This document shows positions 44,326 through 54,572 of a stretch of DNA of 64,000 bases, one piece after another (the stretch's first letter is position 1; the number at the start of each line of letters is the position of its first letter). Position numbers and translations under genes: made by a program. The notes beneath the pieces were generated by a model. It had not been told where the DNA came from and searched no databases. It saw only the letters and a program-made list of their open reading frames with translations. The stretch is from Roseburia sp. (lineage in GTDB: Bacteria > Bacillota > Clostridia > Lachnospirales > Lachnospiraceae), in NCBI GenBank assembly GCA_022771695.1, contig JALEKJ010000062.1, positions 167,459 to 231,458 of the forward strand. Reading direction: 5' to 3'.

Positions 44326-44982
44326 CTAGATTTCTTCCGCCTCATACTTCTGCAATTCATATTCTGCATCCGTAAGAAGCCCATCCGTTGCCATGTGATG
44401 AACCGTCACCCCCGTCATCACCGCAAAAGATAGGATTAAGACGCTTGCTATCAGCGCCACGATGCGCTTTGGGCTGACGGTTTTAGGTTTGTAGGTCACC
44501 TCGGGCTTTTCCGGTCGGATTCCAACCGCACTGCGCTCCAAGGACACAAACATATCTGACCGCGGCACATTCTGCATCAGCGTAAAACCGTTCTTATAAA
44601 AAAACGGCGCTACCACTACCGGCATAACGTTTGCCGTCACGCGCTCCTTATGCAGGATGTTTGCCGCGTATTCACACATATACGAAAGCATCCGCGTTCC
44701 AATCCGTCTTCTGCCATACTGCGGTCTGACGTAAAGCATCGTGATATGACCGACTGACTGCATAGCAGCAACCGCGCACATCCTGCCGCCGTCAAACGCA
44801 CCCCACATGATAAGCCGCCCTTCATGCATCTCCTGCCATAAGTTTTCCGGGCGCACATAGCCGTAGAACTGCTCTGCCTCCTTCGGTGACCGGATATAGG
44901 GTCGCACGCACATCTCAAAAATCTCCTGCGCCGTATATACCGCCATCTGCACTTCGTTCTCATATAACAGTCGAATATCCAT
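44326..44982 (-). CDS. GNAT family acetyltransferase with C-terminal membrane anchor
   Basis: Residues ~1-150 are a GNAT domain: strand ITMLYVRPQYGRRRIGTRML carries the acetyl-CoA loop (Q/RxxG/A form GRRRIG), and FFYKNGFTLMQ is the usual C-terminal part. A single hydrophobic segment (IVALIASVLILSFAVMTGV) near residue 185 follows, with a short acidic tail. A GNAT enzyme tethered by a C-terminal helix is uncommon. The start is probably ATG 44982, 11 bases after AAAGG; ATG 44994 has no space for a site. Substrate unknown. Stand-alone gene with its own terminator. Confidence 0.87.
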   Translation of the reverse strand: MDIRLLYENEVQMAVYTAQEIFEMCVRPYIRSPKEAEQFYGYVRPENLWQEMHEGRLIMWGAFDGGRMCAVAAMQSVGHITMLYVRPQYGRRRIGTRMLSYMCEYAANILHKERVTANVMPVVVAPFFYKNGFTLMQNVPRSDMFVSLERSAVGIRPEKPEVTYKPKTVSPKRIVALIASVLILSFAVMTGVTVHHMATDGLLTDAEYELQKYEAEEI

Positions 44983-45054
44983 AGACAAGCTCATCCTTTC
45001 TCTTTCCGCTATGTAGCTATCATACCATTTTTTTGCACATTGGAATAGAGAAAT

Positions 45055-45909
45055 TTATCCTTTTACCGCACCTGCTGCCATTCCGTTTACCATATCCTTT
45101 ACCAAGAAAAAGTAAAGAATGACAATCGGCACTGCGATAAACACGCTGCCCGCTGCGAATCTTGCAAATTCCGTCTCGTCTAAACTCATCAAACCCACAG
45201 CAACCGTATATAAATTCTTTTCTTTTAGCAAAAGCTTCGGCAGAATGAAATCACTCCAAGGCCAGGTAAAAGAAGATAACGCCGTGTATACAATGATTGG
45301 TTTTGACAACGGCAGATTGATTTTGGTAAACACCTGAAAATTTGTCGCGCCATCCATGCGCGCCGCCTCGTCGATTGCTTTCGGAATCGTGTCAAAAAAT
45401 CCCTTCTGCGTCAGATATCCCATCGGTGCCCCCGCGCTGTAAATCAGAATCAGCCCCCACAGATGATTGATCAGATTAAACTGCGTCATTAGAAGATATA
45501 CCGCAATCATTCCCATAAACGACGGGAACATGCCAAGAACCATCGTTGTCTTCATCATCGGCTTTCTCATCTTAAACTCAAAACGGGACATTGTATACGC
45601 CGTTAAAATCACAAGAAACGTGCCTAAAATACAACTTCCCGAAGCGACGAACAGCGTATTTAGAAACCAGCGCGGATAATTGTAAAGCGCTGTGTCCGTA
45701 AACAGCTTCTGAAAGCTGGCAAGGCTGTATTCCTGCGGGAAAAATCCGTCAAATGAATAGATGCTCCCGGATTTCGAGAAGGATGCTAAAATCAACCACA
45801 GGCAAGGGAAAAAGAACACGAATGCCACAAGAAGCAGCAACGCATAGGTCACTCCCGTATCTATGATTTTCCCGGCGGTCATATGACGTTTTGCTGTCTT
45901 TTTACTCAT
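45055..45909 (-). CDS. maltodextrin-type ABC permease, MalG family
   Basis: A 284-residue inner-membrane permease with six membrane segments and the EAA loop EAARMDGATNFQVF, which contacts the ATPase MsmX/MalK type subunit. It ends with the typical GMAAGAVKG. Its ATG overlaps the stop codon of the MalF gene (ATGA), and GGAGG precedes it, so the two subunits are made in step. No ATPase gene is in the cluster; a shared MsmX-like ATPase encoded elsewhere is the usual solution in Firmicutes. Substrate inferred from the neighbouring GH13 enzyme. Confidence 0.95.
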   Translation of the reverse strand: MSKKTAKRHMTAGKIIDTGVTYALLLLVAFVFFFPCLWLILASFSKSGSIYSFDGFFPQEYSLASFQKLFTDTALYNYPRWFLNTLFVASGSCILGTFLVILTAYTMSRFEFKMRKPMMKTTMVLGMFPSFMGMIAVYLLMTQFNLINHLWGLILIYSAGAPMGYLTQKGFFDTIPKAIDEAARMDGATNFQVFTKINLPLSKPIIVYTALSSFTWPWSDFILPKLLLKEKNLYTVAVGLMSLDETEFARFAAGSVFIAVPIVILYFFLVKDMVNGMAAGAVKG

Positions 45910-47225
45910 TGAAAGGTGTCCTCCTCTCGATAGGATGGTGATTTTATGTAAACTATAAGTGAAATCGCGGATGTAATCAAAAAGATAATTAAGCTGATTG
46001 CCGCGCCGATGCAGTAATAGTTATTGTCGATGGACAGATTGTACAGCCAGTTGATTAAAAGGTCGGTATCACTCGCCAGAAAATACCCGTCCATATACAA
46101 TCCGCCGCGCAGGAAATAAAAAATACCGAAATTATTAAAATTACCGATAAACTGCCCGATTAATACCGGCATTGTGGAAAACAGTACAAACGGCAGTGTC
46201 AATTTCTGAAACTGCTTCCATCTGCCTGCGCCGTCAATGCGCGCCGCCTCATACAAAGACGTATCCCGGTTTGAAAGAATACCTGTCGCAAGCAGCATGA
46301 TGGACGGCGTACTAATCCAGCAGTTCACTAAAAGTCCGATGAAACGTGCCATCCATTTTGCATCCAGATCCAGAAAGCCGATGGCAGTGCCTCCGCCATC
46401 CGTAATCATCTGATTGATTGGTCCACCGTAGGAAAACATGAACTTAAATGCCAGCAGTGTGATAAATCCCGGTATCGCATATGCCAACACCGGAAATGCG
46501 CGCCAGATTGCCTTTCCCTTGACACATTCTTTATCTAAGAGAAGCGCAAGTCCCAGTCCGACAAAGTAGTTTAGCGCAGTAGACACGACCGCCCACAGAA
46601 TATTCCATCCCAAAATGCGGAAAAATGTAGGCGCAAATCTTGTCAGCGTCAACAACCGCGAGAAGTTCTCAAATCCTACCCAATCCACCAGCTCCGGCGG
46701 TACGATATCACCGCCGTAATTGGTGAACGCAATCAAAATCATAAAAATGATTGGCAGGATGTTAAATACAAATACCCCGATGACCGGAAGCACCAATACG
46801 GTCACGTAAAACTTCTTGTCAAGAAACTCCGAGAGTTCTTCCCGAAACGTCAGAATCTGCTTTCCCTGCTCCACACGTTTTTGCATGGCATACGCATCCT
46901 TGACATTGCCAACATAGATTACTAAGAATGCTACCAACACAATCCATGCGAAAATTCCCATCAAAAGCATGATGACTGAGTTATCCCCCGCTACGCCCAG
47001 CCACGCATCGCCTTTCGTTGTGCCAAGTGTGAAAAAGCCTGCAATATCTCCAAAGCCCCTCGTGATAAAATAATAAATCACGGTGACTTCCACAAGGAAG
47101 TAGAGCAGTCCTTTCCCTTTTGCGCCATACCCAAACTGCCCGCTGCCCATGATAAGCATGGACAGTTTCACCTTACTGCTGCAATCCGAGAACCACGTTG
47201 CAGCACTTTTTATTTTCTGCCTCAT
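45906..47225 (-). CDS. maltodextrin-type ABC permease, MalF family
   Basis: A 439-residue permease with about eight membrane segments; the long N-terminal extension with extra helices before VLVLPVIGVFVFNIL is characteristic of MalF/MdxF proteins. The EAA loop reads EAARIDGAGRWKQF. It forms the channel with the MalG partner downstream. AAAGGCGAATGGG precedes the ATG, and it begins 20 bp behind the binding-protein gene. Import of alpha-glucan oligosaccharides is inferred from the gene neighbours. Confidence 0.95.
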   Translation of the reverse strand: MRQKIKSAATWFSDCSSKVKLSMLIMGSGQFGYGAKGKGLLYFLVEVTVIYYFITRGFGDIAGFFTLGTTKGDAWLGVAGDNSVIMLLMGIFAWIVLVAFLVIYVGNVKDAYAMQKRVEQGKQILTFREELSEFLDKKFYVTVLVLPVIGVFVFNILPIIFMILIAFTNYGGDIVPPELVDWVGFENFSRLLTLTRFAPTFFRILGWNILWAVVSTALNYFVGLGLALLLDKECVKGKAIWRAFPVLAYAIPGFITLLAFKFMFSYGGPINQMITDGGGTAIGFLDLDAKWMARFIGLLVNCWISTPSIMLLATGILSNRDTSLYEAARIDGAGRWKQFQKLTLPFVLFSTMPVLIGQFIGNFNNFGIFYFLRGGLYMDGYFLASDTDLLINWLYNLSIDNNYYCIGAAISLIIFLITSAISLIVYIKSPSYREEDTFQ

Positions 47226-47245
47226 CCCATTCGCCTTTCCGCACG

Positions 47246-48727
47246 CTATTTTAACGTAAAGATTGCATCATAAATCTGTGTATCTACCTGTTCTAACCCC
47301 TCTTTTAATGACGGCAGATCCGTATACTTTTTCTCGTCCTCTTCCCGGAACGCATCTTTTGCCAAATCCGTAAAGAAGGTCTGTGCCGGTGTCCATATCT
47401 GCGACACCTCCTGCACCGATGGCATTAAGACGGTCGTTCCGTTTTCCAAGTTCGCGTAAAGCATCTGTGCGATGCCTCCCGCAGCTTCCGCCGCATCCTC
47501 CCTTGCCGGAGCGATACCGAGCATTTCACTTCTTTTGGCTACCATCTCATAGCTGGTCGCAAATTCTACAAATGCAAGGCAGGCATTCGGTGCCTTAGTG
47601 TACGCACTGACCGCATATCCGTTGACACCGCCCATTGCTTTCGTGTCAACACATTCCGCATTCTCATCTGTAAGGTCTCCGCTCTCCGGAAGCTTTGGCA
47701 GTGTCGTCATCACCAGATTCTCCTTTGCTGCCGCTTCCGCCTCTGTTGCACTCATGCCCTCTGACTCATATGCCAACTGTAATTCTCCCAAGAACGTGGA
47801 ATACACATCCGGCGTGGACATCGTCGCAAAATAGGTTCCGTCGGCAAGCTTGCTGTATGCATTGGTTGTAATCGTATCATCGATACACTCCTCATTCATC
47901 ACGCCCGCAAGCTGCAATAGCACCTGTGCTCCTTTTTCCGCTTCTCCTGCCGCAAATCCGATATCCTCAGGATTCGTATTGTTGTCTCCGAACACATATC
48001 CACCGTAGGTAAACAGAAATCCACTCGAGAAATAGACATCATACAACGACTTCATATATCCGTACCGGCTGCTATCCTCGGCATGTCGGCTGATAGAATA
48101 CTCATACATATCCGTCCAGTTTTCCACCATATCCGGAATCTGATTCTCATTGTCGTCCCATTCGCTCTCCCAGTCCTCCGGCAGAAGGTCCGTCCGATAA
48201 AACAGCATCGGCGCCTGCACATTGACCGGTACGCCGCAGGTATAGGTCGTTCCATCCACCACCGTCTGATACGCCGCCCACGCCGTCTGCGGGATCTGGC
48301 TGTAGCATTCCATCTGCTCTACCGGAAGCGGATAGATATGCTTGCCCGTGGCATACTGCATAATAATATCGTTTGCCTGATAGAGAACATCCGGGCCATA
48401 GCCATAAGGTCCGTCATTTGCCAAATCTAAATACTGATCCATATTGGCATCTACCGCCGTAATGCCATATTCTGCGTATTCCTCGTTAAACGCAGTAATC
48501 AGTTCGTCAAAATAACCTTTGGAAATCGCCGTGTCATTTTCCAACACACGAATTGTCACATTTTGCTCTAACTCTCCCGTAAACACGCTGCTTCCGGATG
48601 ACTGTGTCTGCGCAGATGCACTTTCCTTCCCTGCTTCTCCCCCGGCAGTTTCTTTTTCACTGCCACATGCTGCCACTGTCTGCATGGCAAGTACCACCAT
48701 AAGCAATACTGCAATTCTTCTCCTCAT
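47246..48727 (-). CDS. maltodextrin-type extracellular binding lipoprotein
   Basis: A 493-residue lipoprotein: the N-terminus MRRRIAVLLMVVLAMQTVAAC ends in a TVAAC-type lipobox, followed by a Ser/Glu-rich linker (~15 residues beyond the cysteine) and a two-lobed binding domain (VTIRVLENDTAISKGYFDEL near the front). It would be anchored outside and hand sugars to the MalFG pair. I start at ATG 48727 because GGAGG is five bases upstream; the 8-codon longer frame adds no signal features. Substrate class inferred from the operon with a GH13 enzyme. Confidence 0.94.
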   Translation of the reverse strand: MRRRIAVLLMVVLAMQTVAACGSEKETAGGEAGKESASAQTQSSGSSVFTGELEQNVTIRVLENDTAISKGYFDELITAFNEEYAEYGITAVDANMDQYLDLANDGPYGYGPDVLYQANDIIMQYATGKHIYPLPVEQMECYSQIPQTAWAAYQTVVDGTTYTCGVPVNVQAPMLFYRTDLLPEDWESEWDDNENQIPDMVENWTDMYEYSISRHAEDSSRYGYMKSLYDVYFSSGFLFTYGGYVFGDNNTNPEDIGFAAGEAEKGAQVLLQLAGVMNEECIDDTITTNAYSKLADGTYFATMSTPDVYSTFLGELQLAYESEGMSATEAEAAAKENLVMTTLPKLPESGDLTDENAECVDTKAMGGVNGYAVSAYTKAPNACLAFVEFATSYEMVAKRSEMLGIAPAREDAAEAAGGIAQMLYANLENGTTVLMPSVQEVSQIWTPAQTFFTDLAKDAFREEDEKKYTDLPSLKEGLEQVDTQIYDAIFTLK

Positions 48728-48753
48728 TTCATCCTCCACTTCTGCCTGCACTC

Positions 48754-50505
48754 CTAAGCCGGCGCTGTTTCTTTTATTATTGCATATCCCATTTTCTCTA
48801 TTACAAGTACTTTTTCATCGTTTGCATCGCATGCATCCATCTGCGCATGATTCTGACTTAGCATGCTCACATTCGCATTTCGCATGTCTGTCAGATGCTT
48901 CTCCTGCGCTGTCATATTAACATATAGCGTCAACGACTCCTTGTCATATTTACGTCTTACCACAAGCATTTGTTCCTTCTCGTAAATTTTGACGTCAGAC
49001 TCCGCAAATATCGGATTTTGGCGGAGATGTATCAATTCTTTTATCTTTGCATGCACATCCTTATCCCATTTATCCTCATCCCAACAGAATCCTCTGCGGG
49101 AATCCGGGTCATATCCGCCTTCCATGCAGATTTCCGTTCCGTAATACACACACGGTGCTCCCGGAAAGACCATGGTAAGTGCTACCGCTGCCAAAAGCTT
49201 ATCTTTGTCTTTTTTTACCTCCGTAAAAAAGCGGTGCGTATCATGCGAATCCAGAAGGTTTAGCATCATATGGTTTACCTGTTCGGTATTCCTCATCAAA
49301 TTTGAGTTTAATTTTTCCGCCATCTGCGCCGCATCAAAGGTTCCTCTTGCAAAATAATCCAGACACGCTTTTGTAAACGCATAATTCATGATGCTGTCAT
49401 ACTGGTCCCCCTGTAAGTACGGATATGCATCGTGCCAGTTCTCCCCGATGATGACTGCGTCCGCCTTTTCTTTTTTCACCGCCTGACGGAACTTCCGCCA
49501 GAACACATGCGATATCTCATCCGACACATCCAAGCGCCAGCCATCAATATCAAATTCCCGAATCCAGTATAACGCAATCTGAATCAGGAAATCCTGTACC
49601 TCATCGTTTGCCGTGTTCAATTTTGGCATATAGTTGCAGGCGGCAAAACACTCGTAATTGCATGCATCCGTATCCGGGAAATCCCCGTGAATCACAAACC
49701 AGTCATAGAAGCGAGAATCTCTCCCCCTTTCAAGCACATCCATAAACTGCCGCATCTGCATGCTGCAATGATTAAATACCGCATCTAACACGATGCGGAT
49801 TCCTCTGGCGTGTGCCTCCCTTACAAGCTCTGCGAAGTCCTCCTTTGTTCCAAACTGCGGGTCAATCGTCATGTAGTCAATCGTATCATATTTGTGGTTC
49901 GATAGCGATTGAAAAATCGGGGTGAGATAAATTGCCGTGATTCCAAGCTCCTTCAGATAATCCAATTTTTCAATGATTCCTCTTAAATCTCCGCCGGCAA
50001 AGCTTTTCGGTGTCGGCTGATCCTCCCACTTCATGTTGATATACGAGGTATCTTTGGCACGGTTGCCCATATAGAAACGGTCCACAAAAATTTGATAAAA
50101 AGTCGCCTGTTTCATCCAGTCTACTACCGGCATTACATCATTTGCATTGATATACGAAAGCTGAAAGAAGTTGTAAAAGCCCTCTTCAAAGCGATAGCTC
50201 TCCGTCAGTCCGTCTTCGCTGAAATAATATATCTGATTGATGTCTTCTATCTGAAATATATAAGCCAATCGTACATCGCTTAATTTCAAGCGGATTTCAT
50301 AGTAATGGTACAACCGGTCCGTATATTTAATTTCCATCGGAACGCTCTGCCGTCTCTCGTGGAACTCATATTTGCCGGCATAGATGAGTGTGACCTTCGC
50401 CCCTTCATCCTCTTTTGCCATGCGAAATCTTATTACAACTTCCTGCTCCCCCACAGGAAAACAATATTTTGATTCCGGCATGTGCAACATTGCATGTTCG
50501 TTCAT
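48754..50505 (-). CDS. glycoside hydrolase family 13 enzyme (neopullulanase/cyclomaltodextrinase type)
   Basis: A 583-residue intracellular alpha-glucanase. An N-terminal beta domain (~1-120) like CBM34 precedes the (beta/alpha)8 barrel. Conserved regions: I DAVFNH, II GWRLDVSDE with the nucleophile Asp, III IIGENWHD with the acid Glu, IV LLDSHDT. No signal peptide, so it acts on imported maltodextrins, cyclodextrins or pullulan fragments. The start ATG 50505 (MNEHAML) has AGAGGA ten bases upstream; the longer frame runs into the divergent promoter region. First gene of the unit with the transporter and divergent from the LacI gene. Confidence 0.95.
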   Translation of the reverse strand: MNEHAMLHMPESKYCFPVGEQEVVIRFRMAKEDEGAKVTLIYAGKYEFHERRQSVPMEIKYTDRLYHYYEIRLKLSDVRLAYIFQIEDINQIYYFSEDGLTESYRFEEGFYNFFQLSYINANDVMPVVDWMKQATFYQIFVDRFYMGNRAKDTSYINMKWEDQPTPKSFAGGDLRGIIEKLDYLKELGITAIYLTPIFQSLSNHKYDTIDYMTIDPQFGTKEDFAELVREAHARGIRIVLDAVFNHCSMQMRQFMDVLERGRDSRFYDWFVIHGDFPDTDACNYECFAACNYMPKLNTANDEVQDFLIQIALYWIREFDIDGWRLDVSDEISHVFWRKFRQAVKKEKADAVIIGENWHDAYPYLQGDQYDSIMNYAFTKACLDYFARGTFDAAQMAEKLNSNLMRNTEQVNHMMLNLLDSHDTHRFFTEVKKDKDKLLAAVALTMVFPGAPCVYYGTEICMEGGYDPDSRRGFCWDEDKWDKDVHAKIKELIHLRQNPIFAESDVKIYEKEQMLVVRRKYDKESLTLYVNMTAQEKHLTDMRNANVSMLSQNHAQMDACDANDEKVLVIEKMGYAIIKETAPA

Positions 50506-50549
50506 TCTGTCATGTCCTCTTCTCTTCTTTTTTGTTCGATTTTCCCATC

Positions 50550-50578
50550 TTGACAAATCTCTGCAAATTCTATATAAC
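50550..50578 (+). promoter_or_regulatory. promoter of the LacI-type gene
   Basis: A perfect TTGACA (50550-50555), a 17-bp spacer and TATAAC (50573-50578). The palindromic site at 50585 covers the expected start of transcription. Confidence 0.85.
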
Positions 50579-50584
50579 TTGAGC

Positions 50585-50599
50585 ATGGAACAGTTCCAT
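50585..50599. promoter_or_regulatory. palindromic operator-like site in the LacI/GH13 divergent spacer
   Basis: ATGGAAC-A-GTTCCAT is a perfect 15-bp palindrome located a few bases after the -10 box of the LacI promoter. It could be the autoregulatory operator, but it differs from the TTAACCGTTTAA sites before the starch-binding lipoprotein gene. Confidence 0.5.
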
Positions 50600-50632
50600 A
50601 AACTGGAGTCATATCGATGGGGAGGAGTCATT

Positions 50633-51445
50633 TTGAATAATAAAGTCACGATTAAAGATGTAGCAAAAGAAGCCGGTGTATCTGTTGCAACTGTTTCCTA
50701 CGTCATAAACAACCGTACGGATATGCGTATCAGTGACAACACCCGTAAAAAGGTGCTACAGGTCATCAACCTGTTAAACTATACGCCAAATCAGTCTGCT
50801 CAGGCTCTTGTTACCAACCGCAATCGTACCATCGCGCTCTATCTGACTCCTAATGTATCTGTTCTGAAACGCGCAGAACAGATGTATCTGATTGATTCTC
50901 TGTCGGCTTTTCTTCATCAGAAAGGCTACGACTTAATTTATCTTACGGACTCCCATACGGAGAAATATGACAATGCAGATGCCATCATCGGCTACGACAT
51001 ATCCTCCAAGTATTTCCACCAGATTGGTGACCGCAACTTCATTCCTTTTCTGGCGCTGGATTGTATGATAAATGACCCTCTGTTCTATGAGGTCAATTCT
51101 AACTACGAGCAGGTTTCCCTTAAGGCAGATGCTTTCTTTCACAATCAGGCATATACACTTCTTATGCTCGACACACCAAATGAGGAAAAGAAAGCCTATA
51201 TCCGCCGTATTTTCCCGGATGTCTGCTATATCAAAAATGTTGCCCGGCTTGCAGAATTTGCCGAAAAAAATGTCGTCCTTTTAGATCAGACATTGTATGA
51301 GCTTCTCTGCGCTTCACCGATCGCCAAAAGCAATCAGCTTCTGTATGTACCTGCCATCTCTTCCCAAAAGTTCGATGTCCTATTTTCCTGCATCGAACAT
51401 GCACTGCTCCGTACACCATTGGAGCAGCACATGATTCTGGTCTGA
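50633..51445 (+). CDS. short LacI family transcriptional regulator
   Basis: The N-terminal helix-turn-helix VTIKDVAKEAGVSVATVSYV and the hinge region NYTPNQSAQALVTNRNRTIA are classical LacI/GalR. The effector-binding part is only about 210 residues, so the whole protein (270 residues) is some 60-70 residues shorter than usual; segments are compressed rather than simply cut off. I place the start at TTG 50633-50635, with GGGGAGGAG nine bases upstream. It is flanked by the starch/maltodextrin genes and probably controls them. The unusual size suggests an altered ligand site. Confidence 0.88.
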   Translation: MNNKVTIKDVAKEAGVSVATVSYVINNRTDMRISDNTRKKVLQVINLLNYTPNQSAQALVTNRNRTIALYLTPNVSVLKRAEQMYLIDSLSAFLHQKGYDLIYLTDSHTEKYDNADAIIGYDISSKYFHQIGDRNFIPFLALDCMINDPLFYEVNSNYEQVSLKADAFFHNQAYTLLMLDTPNEEKKAYIRRIFPDVCYIKNVARLAEFAEKNVVLLDQTLYELLCASPIAKSNQLLYVPAISSQKFDVLFSCIEHALLRTPLEQHMILV

Positions 51446-51454
51446 TTGTATCGG

Positions 51455-52618
51455 TTATTCCATGGTCACGGTGAGCACCTTTGACGCCGGATCATATGTA
51501 AATACATAGGTGCCTTCCTTCGCTGCAACAAGGTTCGCACCGCCTCCTTCTGTCACATAGGATAAGCTTTCCGTGTCATCTGCCGCAATGTTGGTGTAAC
51601 GAATATATTCCGTTCCGACACTGCTCGTGTCTCCTACTGTCACCATAGAGGTAAACATGAACTCATCGCCCTCGGTAAGCGCAATTTTAAGCGTATATAC
51701 GCCATCTTCTTCCACAAATTCTGTCTCATCCGAGTACACATCTTCCCATCCGGTTACCGTCGCACCCTTGATGTAATAATCCGTCCGCATATCCTCTGCA
51801 TTTGCAGAACCGGCACCGTTATAGGTCCATGTGATGGTATCATACGGATTGATATTAAACGCTTCCTTGTTCTCCTCCGTGTAGTTTGCGTTCTCTGTCT
51901 CATACACATCCTCTCCCGGATACGTTGTCAGTGTAAACGTATAGTTTCCGGCGATTGCACACTTAATGTTGGAACGCTTTGTACTTGTCTCACCCAAGCC
52001 GCCCGAATTCTGGAAATAGTCTTTCCCCTCAAAGCTGATGGTATCTAAGTATCCATAGCCTCTCTGGTTATTCCAAGATGTATCAATTACAAACTGGAAC
52101 TCATCTCCCTCATTCAAATCCAGCGTGAGTACATAAATATTTTCTGTATCACTTTCCTGCTTCTCCATTTTCTGCGCGTCCCCGATGACAGCTCCCCAGT
52201 TTGACTCCAACAATACCGGACTGGTTCCGCTTCCGACAATCGCAAACTCTCTCTCATCCGCGACATAAGAAACAAATCCTGCAAAAGCACCGACATCCTC
52301 CGTCACCGGTGTCGCAAAATCAAATTTGTGACTCATCTGCGGTGTCGCAAACCACCCCACAAAAATGTAGCCGTCTTTTTCCGGTGTGTACTCTGTCGCA
52401 CAGGCACCGTCTGCCACTTCTGCGGTATCAAGTACCGTTGTCCCGTCCGAATCATAAAATGTTACCACATGTGTTTCACTCGCACCCGCTTCCTCGCTTA
52501 CCGCTTCCGTTGTCCGAACTTCCCCTGTCGCCTTTTTGTCTCCGCATCCCACTAGCATGGATGCTGCCGTCACAACCGACATCGCAACCAACAAAGCCAT
52601 ACATTTTTTCTTCTTCAT
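51455..52618 (-). CDS. starch-binding-like surface lipoprotein
   Basis: A 387-residue lipoprotein; the signal MKKKKCMALLVAMSVVTAAS leads to LVGCGDKK with lipid-modified Cys. After a linker comes a short InlB-type beta repeat (YTPEKDGYIFVGWF), then two copies of a beta-sandwich unit marked by LNEGDEFQFVIDTSWNNQRG and LTEGDEFMFTSM. The repeated EGDEF motif and aromatic residues are like SusE/SusF-type or CBM starch-binding modules. It probably helps hold alpha-glucans at the cell surface. It has its own promoter with two LacI-type operators, and GGAGGAGAAGG before the ATG. Binding specificity is inferred. Confidence 0.8.
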   Translation of the reverse strand: MKKKKCMALLVAMSVVTAASMLVGCGDKKATGEVRTTEAVSEEAGASETHVVTFYDSDGTTVLDTAEVADGACATEYTPEKDGYIFVGWFATPQMSHKFDFATPVTEDVGAFAGFVSYVADEREFAIVGSGTSPVLLESNWGAVIGDAQKMEKQESDTENIYVLTLDLNEGDEFQFVIDTSWNNQRGYGYLDTISFEGKDYFQNSGGLGETSTKRSNIKCAIAGNYTFTLTTYPGEDVYETENANYTEENKEAFNINPYDTITWTYNGAGSANAEDMRTDYYIKGATVTGWEDVYSDETEFVEEDGVYTLKIALTEGDEFMFTSMVTVGDTSSVGTEYIRYTNIAADDTESLSYVTEGGGANLVAAKEGTYVFTYDPASKVLTVTME

Positions 52619-52656
52619 CCTTCTCCTCCAACCTTTCTTTGATATAAGATTTTAAG

Positions 52657-52676
52657 TTGCTTAACCGTTTAAGCAA
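52657..52676. promoter_or_regulatory. LacI-type operator O1 (20-bp palindrome)
   Basis: TTGCTTAACCGTTTAAGCAA has exact 8-bp arms (TTGCTTAA/TTAAGCAA) around CCGT. The core TTAACCGTTTAA is repeated at 52739-52750. It lies in the leader of the starch-binding lipoprotein gene. Confidence 0.85.
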
Positions 52677-52686
52677 AAGGGTAATT

Positions 52687-52719
52687 TTAAAGCAAACCAC
52701 TGATAGTGGTCTGCTTTAA
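52687..52719. other. stem-loop between the two LacI-type operators
   Basis: TTAAAGCAAACCACT (52687-52701) and AGTGGTCTGCTTTAA (52705-52719) form a 15-bp stem with one mismatch and a 3-base loop. No T run follows on either strand. It may be a leader stabiliser or a third protein-binding site. Confidence 0.6.
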
Positions 52720-52738
52720 CCCCTTATTTAACGTCAGC

Positions 52739-52750
52739 TTAACCGTTTAA
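52739..52750. promoter_or_regulatory. LacI-type operator O2
   Basis: TTAACCGTTTAA lies within GCTTAACCGTTTAAAC, identical in its 12-bp core to O1. It sits about 10 bp downstream of the -10 box, over the expected transcription start, so binding should block the promoter. Centre-to-centre distance to O1 is about 78 bp, suitable for looping. Confidence 0.8.
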
Positions 52751-52759
52751 ACTATTATT

Positions 52760-52788
52760 AATGTAACACTGTAATAAGCTCATGTCAA
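52760..52788 (-). promoter_or_regulatory. promoter of the starch-binding lipoprotein gene
   Basis: On the minus strand TTGACA (52783-52788), a 17-bp spacer and TACATT (52760-52765). O2 lies directly downstream. Confidence 0.8.
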
Positions 52789-52800
52789 TAGGTTCTTTTT

Positions 52801-54351
<1,551 letters not shown>

Positions 54352-54498
54352 TTATACTTCCCTCATGTCAGAACCTTTCAGCTTCTCCGTTTTATCCATG
54401 CCACTGACATTGCTGTAAGTATCACAGTGAGCATAAAAAAAGGAGATACTCAAATAAAACTTATAGGCTGCCCCCACAGCCATAAGAATTAAAATCAT
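54352..54498 (-). CDS. possible 48-residue membrane peptide upstream of glpK
   Basis: An ATG (54496-54498) opens a 48-codon frame, MILILMAVGAAYKFYLSISF at the front and a charged end, KTEKLKGSDMREV. The first ~20 residues could span the membrane. GTGGAG touches the ATG, so the ribosome site is poorly spaced unless a nearby GTG or the ATG five codons on is used. It is in line with glpK. It could be a small membrane protein gene, or only a chance frame in the 257-bp spacer. Confidence 0.35.
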   Translation of the reverse strand: MILILMAVGAAYKFYLSISFFYAHCDTYSNVSGMDKTEKLKGSDMREV

Positions 54499-54572
54499 CT
54501 CCACTCTCTGATTCCAACAATATTAAGATATATATTATTATACCATATTACCTCAGGAACGCAAGCAGAATC

